Shown piece after piece: positions 54,797 through 62,311 of a stretch of DNA of 64,000 nucleotides. Source of the stretch: Hoeflea prorocentri (lineage in GTDB: Bacteria > Pseudomonadota > Alphaproteobacteria > Rhizobiales > Rhizobiaceae). The translations under genes and the position numbers were made by a program. Below the pieces are notes generated by a model. The model had not been told where the DNA came from and ran no database searches. It worked only from the letters and a program-made list of their open reading frames with translations. The number at the start of each line of letters is the position of its first letter. The first letter of the stretch is position 1. The stretch covers positions 4,340,001-4,404,000 of the forward strand of contig NZ_JAPJZI010000001.1 of the NCBI RefSeq assembly GCF_027944115.1, given 5' to 3'.

Positions 54797-55893
54797 GCGC
54801 GATCCCTGCAGCAATGAATGCTTTTGTTCTCACCGGCCACGGCGAAATGGACATGTTGCAATACCGGACAGACTGGCCAGTCCCGGAGCCGGCGGAAGGC
54901 GAGGTCCTGATCCGGGTTCACGCCTGCGGCCTGAACAATACCGACGTCAATACCCGCACCGGCTGGTACTCAAAAACTGTGACTGCGGCGACGACCGGAA
55001 GCGGTTTCGATGATGTCGGCGAAGAGGACCCGTCCTGGGGCGGGGCGCCCATATCCTTTCCGCGGATACAGGGCGCCGATGTCGCCGGTACGGTGGTCGC
55101 GGCGGGCAAGAAGGCTGATCCTTCACTCATTGGCCGGCGCGTGTTGGTCGAAACGTGGATCCGCGATCCCGAAGACCCATTGAACATGAGCAAATGCCGC
55201 TATCTCGGCTCGGAGCTCGATGGCGGTTTTGCGGACTATCTCGCCGTTCCCGACCGGGCGGTGTTTCCAATTGAATGCGACCTCAGTCACGCAGAACTTG
55301 CGACATTCGCCACCTCCTGGGTGACGGCGGAAAACATGCTCAACCGGGCAAAGGTCACCGATGGCGATACGGTTCTTATACCGGGTGCCTCCGGCGGTGT
55401 CGGGTCGGCTCTTGTCCAGCTTGCCGCCCGCCGTGGCGCGCGCACGATCGCCATGGCCGGTACCGACAAACATGAACAGGTTGCAGCACTTGGATGTGAC
55501 GCCGTTCTTGCACGGGCGCCTGCTGATTTGAAGGCAGCGCTTCGTGAGGCCATCGGTTCGGCCTCGGTCAGCGTTGTGGCCGATGTTGTCGGCGGACCGC
55601 AATTTCCATCGCTGATCGATGTCCTGGAGCGCGGCGGCCGTTATACGGTCGCGGGTGCCATCGCCGGACCGCTTGTCGAGTTGGATCTTCGCACGCTTTA
55701 TCTGCGTGATCTCACATTCACCGGTGCGACGGTCGTCCCTCCGGGCACGTTTGGCGATCTTGTCGGTTATATCGAACGCGGCGAAGTCAGGCCGGTTCTC
55801 GCTCAAACCTTCCCGCTGGAACAACTGCACGACGCGCAACGCGCCTTTATCGAGAAGAAGCATATTGGCAATATCGTCGTGACCATGGACTAG
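54793..55893 (+). CDS. MDR-family alcohol dehydrogenase/quinone oxidoreductase-like protein
   Basis: The 366-residue medium-chain dehydrogenase has a GroES-like N-terminal half and the nucleotide motif GASGGVGS (198-205). The typical GHE zinc motif of alcohol dehydrogenases is replaced by QGADVAG (93-99), so a zinc-independent reductase or an atypical metal site is possible. An Asn/Thr/Asp-rich GLNNTD precedes it. It overlaps the flavoprotein gene by ATGA and is followed by the first enolase-like gene after 5 bases. Substrate unknown. Confidence 0.88.
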   Translation: MSAIPAAMNAFVLTGHGEMDMLQYRTDWPVPEPAEGEVLIRVHACGLNNTDVNTRTGWYSKTVTAATTGSGFDDVGEEDPSWGGAPISFPRIQGADVAGTVVAAGKKADPSLIGRRVLVETWIRDPEDPLNMSKCRYLGSELDGGFADYLAVPDRAVFPIECDLSHAELATFATSWVTAENMLNRAKVTDGDTVLIPGASGGVGSALVQLAARRGARTIAMAGTDKHEQVAALGCDAVLARAPADLKAALREAIGSASVSVVADVVGGPQFPSLIDVLERGGRYTVAGAIAGPLVELDLRTLYLRDLTFTGATVVPPGTFGDLVGYIERGEVRPVLAQTFPLEQLHDAQRAFIEKKHIGNIVVTMD

Positions 55894-55898
55894 CCGTC

Positions 55899-57005
55899 AT
55901 GAAGATATCCCGCATATCGGTCTGGCAGGTGACGCTTCCGCTGAGCGTTCCATACAGGCTTTCCGGCGGGCGGCTCCAATTTGACGAGCTGGACAGTACA
56001 TTTGTGCGCATCGACACGGATGAAGGCGTTTGCGGGTGGGGAGAAGCCTGCCCCTGGGGGCACACGTATCTGCCGGCGCACGGTGCGGGCGTACGCGCCG
56101 GGCTGGAACTTCTTGCACCGGCGCTGCTCGGACAGGATCCGCGGGCACTCGATGCACTAAACCGCCGGATGGATGCGACGCTTCCGGGGCATGCCTATGC
56201 CAAATCGGCACTCGACATAGCCTGTTGGGATATTCTCGGCAAAGCAGCCGGACTTCCATTGTGGATGCTGCTCGGTGGCGACCTGGCCGACCCGGTGGCA
56301 ATCAACTCTTCCATATCGACCGGTACGCCTGAAGAAATGGTCACGCTGATCCGGCAGGCGCGCGAAAAGGGCTATCGTACCCATTCGGCCAAAATCGGCG
56401 GTAGCGATGTCACGCTGGACATTGCCCGGATCGACGCAATCTCGGCCGATCTGCCCGAAGGAGAACATGTCACCTATGATGTGAACCGGGCCTGGACGCC
56501 GGGGACGGCCTTGATGGTCCTTAACTCTGTCATATCCCGGGACTGGGTGGAGCAGCCCTGCGAATCCGTGGAGGCATGCGCGCATGTCGCCAGACGGGTC
56601 GCCAATCCGATTATGCTCGATGAATGCCTGCATTCGTTTCAGGATCACCTCAACGCCTGGAACCTGGGCGCCTGTGAGGGTGCAAAGGTCAAACCAAACC
56701 GGCTGGGCGGCCTGACGAAGGCAAGGCAGGTGCGTGATTTCGGTGTCAGCGTCGGCTGGCAGATGCATATTGAAGATGTCGGCGGTTCGGCCTTGGCCGA
56801 CACCGCCGCGATCCACCTGGCGAGCGCCACGCCAAAGGCCAACAGGCTGGCAAGCTGGCTTTGCCATGATCATCTCGCCCTGGACCCGGTGCCGCAACAG
56901 GGCGCGCGCAACAAAGGCGGTTTTGTGGTCCCGCCATCGCAGCCGGGCCTTGGCGTCGAGCCCGTCGCCGACCTGATCGGTGAGCCGGTCGCAGTTTACG
57001 GGTAG
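55899..57005 (+). CDS. Enolase-superfamily (mandelate racemase/muconate lactonizing) enzyme 1
   Basis: This 368-residue protein has the two-domain enolase-superfamily layout. Metal ligands fit Asp194 (YDVN), Glu219 (VEQP) and Asp241 (LDE). Catalytic Lys165 (SAKIGG) and Lys265 (KVKPNRLGG) face each other, which fits racemisation or epimerisation. A Trp at position 320 (ASWLCHD) corresponds in number to the cation-pi Trp I recall for hydroxyproline-betaine epimerase HpbD. Dehydration or other superfamily reactions remain possible. It starts 5 bases after the MDR gene and its stop is 4 bases before enzyme 2. Confidence 0.88.
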   Translation: MKISRISVWQVTLPLSVPYRLSGGRLQFDELDSTFVRIDTDEGVCGWGEACPWGHTYLPAHGAGVRAGLELLAPALLGQDPRALDALNRRMDATLPGHAYAKSALDIACWDILGKAAGLPLWMLLGGDLADPVAINSSISTGTPEEMVTLIRQAREKGYRTHSAKIGGSDVTLDIARIDAISADLPEGEHVTYDVNRAWTPGTALMVLNSVISRDWVEQPCESVEACAHVARRVANPIMLDECLHSFQDHLNAWNLGACEGAKVKPNRLGGLTKARQVRDFGVSVGWQMHIEDVGGSALADTAAIHLASATPKANRLASWLCHDHLALDPVPQQGARNKGGFVVPPSQPGLGVEPVADLIGEPVAVYG

Positions 57006-57009
57006 GGCG

Positions 57010-58113
57010 ATGAAGATTACCCGGATAACAATCTGGAAAGTCCCACTTGAGAGCCACACACCCTATCTCATGGCGTCGGGAAAAGCCTGCAAACAAGTCG
57101 ACACCATGGTGGTCCGACTCGAGACGAATGGCGGGGTCGACGGGTGGGGCGAGGTATGCCCGATTCCGCACTATCTACCGGCCTATGCGGGCGGTGTAGC
57201 ACCGGCGATTGAAGAAATGGCGCCTGTCGTCCTTGGAAGCGATCCTGTTGGTCCCGATGCAGTGATGGAACGGCTGGACGGTTTTCTGATCGGGCACGAT
57301 TATGCAAAATCGCCGCTGGACATTGCATTGTGGGATATCACCGCGAAGGTTGCCGGACTACCTCTATATACTGTTTTAGGCGGCCGGATTGCCGAGAAGC
57401 TTCCGCTCTATCACTCGATTACCTGCATTGCAGCCGATGAAATGGTGCGGATTGCGAAAGAAGCCTTTGCGTCCGGAATTCGGCAGTTCCAGGTCAAGCT
57501 GGGCGCCGATGACGACTGGCAGGCCGATGTTGAGCGGCTGGTCAAGGTGCGTGAGGCCGTTGGAGACGGGCCGCTGGTCTATGGGGACTGGAACTGCGGT
57601 GCGCGGCGGCTTGATGCCATAAGGGTCGGTCGAGCGGTTGCACATCTTGATATCATGCTGGAGCAGCCCTGCCGGACACTGAATGATTGTGCCGCCGTTA
57701 AAACCGCAACAGGCCTTCCGATGAAAATCGACGAAGGCGCGCATGACGTCGCTTCCCTGCTTGAGGCCCACCGTCTCGGCTGCCTCGATGCGGTGGCGGT
57801 GAAGCTCTCCAAATTCGGCGGGCTTGGAGCCTGTCGAAGGGCGCGGGATCTGTGCGAGCATCTGGGTGCCCTGATGTGTGTCGAAGATACCTGGGGCTCA
57901 GACATTGCGACAGCAGCGTCGCTCCATCTTGGTGCGACCTGCCGCCGGGGATCGCTCATGAACGTCTGTGATCTGTCCGGTTACGTCTCTCCGCGCATTG
58001 CACCGGACTGCCCGGTGCGTGATGGCGGCCATATCGCGCCACCGAGCGGGCCGGGGCTTGGGATCACGCCCGATCCGGACAGGCTGGGTTCGCCGGTTGC
58101 GGTCATTGATTGA
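57010..58113 (+). CDS. Enolase-superfamily (mandelate racemase/muconate lactonizing) enzyme 2
   Basis: The 367-residue paralogue of the preceding gene has Lys163 (QVKLGA), Asp193 (GDWN), Glu219 (LEQP), Asp241 (IDEG) and Lys265 (VKLSKFGG). The same racemase-type Lys pair and metal triad are therefore present. Position 320 is Cys, not Trp, so its substrate pocket differs. ATG 57010 is chosen; an ATG at 56980 lies inside the previous gene. Two such enzymes in tandem may handle two stereocentres, two substrates, or epimerisation and dehydration. Confidence 0.88.
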   Translation: MKITRITIWKVPLESHTPYLMASGKACKQVDTMVVRLETNGGVDGWGEVCPIPHYLPAYAGGVAPAIEEMAPVVLGSDPVGPDAVMERLDGFLIGHDYAKSPLDIALWDITAKVAGLPLYTVLGGRIAEKLPLYHSITCIAADEMVRIAKEAFASGIRQFQVKLGADDDWQADVERLVKVREAVGDGPLVYGDWNCGARRLDAIRVGRAVAHLDIMLEQPCRTLNDCAAVKTATGLPMKIDEGAHDVASLLEAHRLGCLDAVAVKLSKFGGLGACRRARDLCEHLGALMCVEDTWGSDIATAASLHLGATCRRGSLMNVCDLSGYVSPRIAPDCPVRDGGHIAPPSGPGLGITPDPDRLGSPVAVID

Positions 58114-58126
58114 GGAAACACAGCCG

Positions 58127-59410
58127 ATGAGCAAATCACAGCAGGACTGGATTGAACGTGCGCGGGCAGTGTTGCCTGCCGGTGGTTTCGGTAATTTTTC
58201 TCCCGATATCGTGATCCGGGAGGGCAAGGGGTCGCGGGTCTGGGATGAAGACGGCAATGAATATGTCGATTATCTGATCGGCTCCGGGCCGATGCTGCTT
58301 GGCCACGGCCATGCGGAGGTGCTGGATGCGGTCAACGAACAGATTGGCAAGGGCATGACCTTTTTCGCCAACAACGCACGCGGCATCGAACTTGCCGAGG
58401 AAATCTGCCGGGCCGTCGATTGTGCGCAAAGGGTTCGTTACGTCTCCTCGGGAGGTGAGGCGGACATGTACGCCATGCGGCTCGCGCGCGCCTTTACCGG
58501 CCGCGAGAAGATCATCAAATTCGAGGGCGGCTATCATGGGATGTCGGCGGAGGCGCAGATGAGCCTTGCGCCCTCAAGGCTGATCAATTTCCCTCTGGCG
58601 GTTCCCGATTCAGCCGGTATTCCGGCAAGTGTGCGCGACAGTGTGCTGGTCGCGCCGTTCAATGATATCGGATTTGTGGAGTCGCTGATTGCCGAACAGG
58701 GGCCGGAGATTGCCGCGATTATCGTCGAGCCGCTGCAGCGTATCGTTCCACCGGAACCGGGGTTTCTTGAGGCGCTTAGAACTCTTTGCTCGGCCAACGG
58801 CATCGTTTTGATTTTCGACGAGATCGTTACCGGTTTCCGCCTCGCCTATGGCGGCGCGCAGCAACATTACGGCGTCACGCCCGACCTTTGCACGCTCGGC
58901 AAGATCATTGGCGGCGGATTTGCCCTCGCCGCGATTGCGGGCCGCAGCGACATCATGGATCATTTCGACAAGGAGGCCGTCGGCGAAGAGGGTTTCCTCA
59001 TGCAGCTTGGAACGCTGAGCGGCAATCCGGTTGCTGCCGTGGCGGGTCTGAAGACGATGGAAATCCTGCGCCGTCCGGGTGCTTATGAGCAATTGCGTGC
59101 GACCGGTGAAACGCTCATGGCAGCACTCAAACGGTCTTTGGGCAAGGCCGGCATCGATTACAGGATCGTTGGAGATGCGACGCTGTTCGATGTCGTGTTT
59201 ACGGATGCCGACGTACGCGATTACCGCAATGTGTTCAAGGCAGATGCGACGCGCAACGCCCTTTTCAATGCCGCGTTGCGGGAAAAGGGCATCTTCAAAT
59301 CGCCGGGCAAGCTTTATCCTTCCCTGGCGATCACCGAGGACGATATCGCCCGGACGATCGAGGCGATCGAATTCGCGGCCGGACACGTCAGCATGGAACC
59401 GGTTGCCTGA
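58127..59410 (+). CDS. Class III aminotransferase (glutamate-1-semialdehyde aminomutase-like)
   Basis: The 427-residue PLP enzyme has VSSGGEADMYAMRLARAFTG (106-125), GGYHG near 134-138, the PLP-phosphate-contacting Asp231 (FDEIVTGFR), and Lys259 (TLGKIIGGG) that forms the Schiff base. It resembles GSAM-like aminotransferases used in amine and beta-amino-acid catabolism. A housekeeping hemL is not implied because this gene sits in the catabolic operon. ATG 58127 with GAGGAA nine bases upstream is chosen over an open upstream frame. It is the last gene of the rightward operon, 13 bases after enzyme 2. Confidence 0.9.
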   Translation: MSKSQQDWIERARAVLPAGGFGNFSPDIVIREGKGSRVWDEDGNEYVDYLIGSGPMLLGHGHAEVLDAVNEQIGKGMTFFANNARGIELAEEICRAVDCAQRVRYVSSGGEADMYAMRLARAFTGREKIIKFEGGYHGMSAEAQMSLAPSRLINFPLAVPDSAGIPASVRDSVLVAPFNDIGFVESLIAEQGPEIAAIIVEPLQRIVPPEPGFLEALRTLCSANGIVLIFDEIVTGFRLAYGGAQQHYGVTPDLCTLGKIIGGGFALAAIAGRSDIMDHFDKEAVGEEGFLMQLGTLSGNPVAAVAGLKTMEILRRPGAYEQLRATGETLMAALKRSLGKAGIDYRIVGDATLFDVVFTDADVRDYRNVFKADATRNALFNAALREKGIFKSPGKLYPSLAITEDDIARTIEAIEFAAGHVSMEPVA

Positions 59411-59494
59411 CGACGTCTCTTTACCGGGGAAAAATGCCGGTTCCGCCTTTGCCGTTGATCCGATATGGTGTGAGCTCAATTGCGGGGGTTCCAT

Positions 59495-60115
59495 ATGATG
59501 ACAGTGGCGATCAAGGGGTACACGGGAACGCGCGCCGGCATGGCGGCCCTTTTCCTTCTTCTGGTGCCTCTGCTGAGCGGTTGCGGGATCAATGCCATCC
59601 CGACCTATGAGGAGCAGGCGAAAGCTGCCTGGAGCCAGGTGCTCAATCAATATCAACGGCGCGCCGACCTGATCCCGAACCTGATCGAAACGGTAAAGGG
59701 ATTTGCGGCCCAGGAACGCGACGTCATGACATCGGTTGTCGAGGCGCGGGCCAAGGCAACGTCGATCCAGATTCCTGCGGACGTGCTGACCAATCCGCAG
59801 GCCTTTGAAACGTTCCAGCAGAACCAGTCGGCGCTGACATCGGCGCTTTCGCGGCTTATCGCGGTGTCGGAGGCCTATCCGGATCTGAAATCCAACCAGA
59901 ACTTCCTGGCGCTGCAATCGCAGCTTGAGGGAACTGAAAACCGGATCGCCGTTGCCCGGCGCGACTACATAGAAGCCGTGAGGAAATACAACACGGAACT
60001 CAAAACCATCCCCGGCCGGTGGTGGAAGTCATGGTTCTATCCGGATGCTCTGCCGATGCAGACATTCACCATCGATGCGGAAAGCCGCGATGTTCCAAAG
60101 GTCAGTTTCGACTAA
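59495..60115 (+). CDS. LemA family protein
   Basis: The 206-residue protein has an N-terminal membrane segment with a lipobox-like LLSGC (Cys near residue 30). The long helical LemA domain follows, with RRADLIPNLIETVKGFAAQE near 52 and NIAVARRDYI-type NRIAVARRDYIEAV near 155. LemA proteins are membrane-associated and of unclear function. It forms an apparent operon with two TPM-domain genes, a common combination. ATG 59495 and 59498 are both possible behind a GGGGG site; an upstream TTG is unlikely. Confidence 0.88.
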   Translation: MMTVAIKGYTGTRAGMAALFLLLVPLLSGCGINAIPTYEEQAKAAWSQVLNQYQRRADLIPNLIETVKGFAAQERDVMTSVVEARAKATSIQIPADVLTNPQAFETFQQNQSALTSALSRLIAVSEAYPDLKSNQNFLALQSQLEGTENRIAVARRDYIEAVRKYNTELKTIPGRWWKSWFYPDALPMQTFTIDAESRDVPKVSFD

Positions 60116-60130
60116 GGCGAGCCCTTCAAG

Positions 60131-60928
60131 ATGAAACGCATCGGACGTGCACCGGCTGTTCTCATTCTGCTGATCGGGCTTTTGGCTATCGGTCTTACGG
60201 CTGTTCGGGCGCAGGATATTCCGCCACTGACGGGCCGTGTGGTGGACTCGGCAGGTATTTTGCCGGCAAATGTCCGAGATAGTCTGGTCGCTAAACTTGC
60301 CGCTTTTGAGCAGAAATCCTCCGATCAGGTGGTCGTCGCGACCATCGACACGACCGGCGAATGGACCATCGAACACTATGCCAATCTGATGTTCCGCCGT
60401 TGGGGCCTTGGACAGGCGGAGGAAAATAACGGTGTCTTGCTGCTGGTCGCCGTCAGTGACCGGCAATTGCGCATCGAGGTTGGATACGGTCTTGAGGGAA
60501 CGCTGACCGATGTATTGTCCAAGCTTATTATTGACGATGTCATTGTACCGGAATTCCGGGAAGGTGACTTTCCAGGCGGCATAGAAGCCGGTGTCGACAG
60601 CATCATAGATGTTCTGGAAGGCGATGCCGCAGAACTTGAAGCGCGGGCGGAGCGCAATCACAGCCGGTTCGATACTGACGACTTGTTTGCCGTCGGGTTC
60701 TTCAGCCTTTTCGGCCTGTTTTTTGGCGGCACGATCCTGTTTTCGATCTTTGCGCCCATTTTCGGAACCAAGATCGGGCCGGGCCGGTATAAATGGCTTG
60801 GCGTTCACGTCTCTTACAACAGCTCAGGCGGTTCTTCGGGTAGCCGCTCGTCAAGCTGGGGCAGCTCCGGCGGGTTTTCCGGCGGTGGCGGTTCGTCCGG
60901 CGGCGGAGGGGCTTCAGGGAGTTGGTGA
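60131..60928 (+). CDS. TPM-domain (YgcG-like) membrane protein
   Basis: The 265-residue protein has a signal peptide or N-terminal anchor (residues about 8-27) and a TPM_phosphatase domain (about 35-150, LTGRVVDSAGILPANVRDSL onward). A transmembrane segment lies at about 186-212, and the tail is Gly/Ser-rich with GGFSGGGGSSGGGGASGSW near the end. TPM domains are named from a plant thylakoid phosphatase; bacterial activity is unproven. It lies 15 bases after the LemA gene and overlaps the following gene start (TGATG). Confidence 0.85.
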   Translation: MKRIGRAPAVLILLIGLLAIGLTAVRAQDIPPLTGRVVDSAGILPANVRDSLVAKLAAFEQKSSDQVVVATIDTTGEWTIEHYANLMFRRWGLGQAEENNGVLLLVAVSDRQLRIEVGYGLEGTLTDVLSKLIIDDVIVPEFREGDFPGGIEAGVDSIIDVLEGDAAELEARAERNHSRFDTDDLFAVGFFSLFGLFFGGTILFSIFAPIFGTKIGPGRYKWLGVHVSYNSSGGSSGSRSSSWGSSGGFSGGGGSSGGGGASGSW

Positions 60929-61554
60929 TGCTGACGGATCAGGAACACAGACAGGTTGCAGATGCGATCAAGGCGGCAGAGGAAAAGACCAGCGGCGAGA
61001 TTTACTGTGTTGTCTGCCGCCAGTCGGACCCGTATTTCATGGCGGCTGCCTTTGTCCTGTCCTGTGCGGCACTGGTCATCGGTACATTGTCGGCCTGGGT
61101 GCTTTACTGGCTGTGGATTGATATCGGCACAGCGACGTTCACTACCGCACTGTTTTGTGCATGGCTCCTTGCCATTATCCTGATCTGGCAGTTTCCGGCA
61201 TTGCGGCTGCGGTTCGTGACCAAGGCGGTGCGTTACCGGCGTTCCCATGCCCAGGCCGTTCAGCAATTTCTTGCACACAATATCCATGCCACGCCTGAGC
61301 GGACGGGCGTGCTTGTTTTTGTGTCTTTGGCCGAGCGGTATGCTGAAGTTGTCGCCGATAGCGGCATATCCGAAAGAGTTGGCCAGGAAAACTGGAACTC
61401 GGTTGTCGCAATCATTATCGACGGCGCAGCCAAAGGCCGGTTGGCAGACGCGCTGACAACCGCCGCACAGGATATCGGCGCACATCTTGCGCGGCATTTT
61501 CCCGCAAGCTCAACGGACCGGAACGAACTGCCCGATCGCGTTGTGGAAATGTAA
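60928..61554 (+). CDS. TPM-domain membrane protein without signal peptide
   Basis: The 208-residue product begins with LTDQEHRQVADAIKAAEEKT, typical of a second class of TPM proteins. It has two transmembrane segments in about 35-90, then a C-terminal TPM-like half with VFVSLAERYAEVVAD. It may be a companion of the preceding TPM protein. ATG 60928 overlaps the previous stop (TGATG). It is convergent with the peroxidase-related gene, with 16 bases between the stops. Confidence 0.8.
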   Translation: MLTDQEHRQVADAIKAAEEKTSGEIYCVVCRQSDPYFMAAAFVLSCAALVIGTLSAWVLYWLWIDIGTATFTTALFCAWLLAIILIWQFPALRLRFVTKAVRYRRSHAQAVQQFLAHNIHATPERTGVLVFVSLAERYAEVVADSGISERVGQENWNSVVAIIIDGAAKGRLADALTTAAQDIGAHLARHFPASSTDRNELPDRVVEM

Positions 61555-61570
61555 TTTCGGGCGCTGATGT

Positions 61571-62146
61571 CTAGCGCGCCATGGCGTGATAGTCGTCATT
61601 GGGACGCATATCCGTTGCCGCTGCCATCCGGTTGGACATGTTGAAGAAGGATGCGGTTGCCGCGATATCCCATATATCGCGGTCGCTGAAACCGGCATCG
61701 CGCAGCACCTGCCGGTCGGCCTCGACGATCTTGGCCGGTTCTTCGGTCAGTTTGACGGCAAAATCGAGCATGGCCATCTGCTTTTCGTCCAGATCGGCGG
61801 CGCGGTAGTTCATCACCATCTGCTCGCCGAGTGCGGGGTTTCCCGAAAGCTGGCGCACGGCGGCACCATGGGCCGTCAGGCAATAATAACAATGATTTAC
61901 GGACGATACGGCGACAGCGATCATCTCGCGTTCCAGCTTGGTCAGCCCCGAATCGCCGAGCATGAGATCGTTATACATCGTGCTGAAGCCGGTGAGTTTT
62001 GCCTCGTCAAAAGCGTAGGCAAGCAGGACGTTGGGAATCATGCCCAGCTTTTCCTGACATTTGTCGAAATATGCCTGTGTTTTCGGCCCGAGATCTTCGG
62101 CAGGTTTCAAGTCGAGTGCGGTAATGCGTTTGTCTGTGCTGCTCAT
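61571..62146 (-). CDS. Peroxidase-related enzyme (AhpD/CMD-like)
   Basis: The 191-residue protein contains an AhpD-type motif: HCYYC (Cys86, Cys89) followed by LTAHGAAVR with His93. In AhpD the Cys pair and His relay electrons to peroxides. The rest is helical with LREMIAVAVSSVN-type sequence near 72-84. It resembles proteins annotated as peroxidase-related or uncharacterised YciW-like. It is divergent from the glutamate dehydrogenase gene, 165 bases apart, with nothing recognised in between. Confidence 0.88.
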   Translation of the reverse strand: MSSTDKRITALDLKPAEDLGPKTQAYFDKCQEKLGMIPNVLLAYAFDEAKLTGFSTMYNDLMLGDSGLTKLEREMIAVAVSSVNHCYYCLTAHGAAVRQLSGNPALGEQMVMNYRAADLDEKQMAMLDFAVKLTEEPAKIVEADRQVLRDAGFSDRDIWDIAATASFFNMSNRMAAATDMRPNDDYHAMAR

Positions 62147-62311
62147 GGCTGTGCTCCGGTTAAATTTTTCGGCGATGAAAAATCACGCTGTATCCGCTGA
62201 CACTTTGGTCTAAGGTCCTAGTGGTCGAAAGCTGAATGCTGACCAGGCAACGGTCTAACACCGCAAGCAAGGCAAGGTCGAGAACCTTGAGGCACTGAGG
62301 GGGAGAAAGAC

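Noticed and set aside
52649-54814. Long open frame of about 721 codons on the minus strand opposite the DMGDH-like gene
   Set aside because: It lies antisense within a gene with clear flavoprotein and GcvT motifs, has no recognisable domain, and is explained by GC-rich codon structure.
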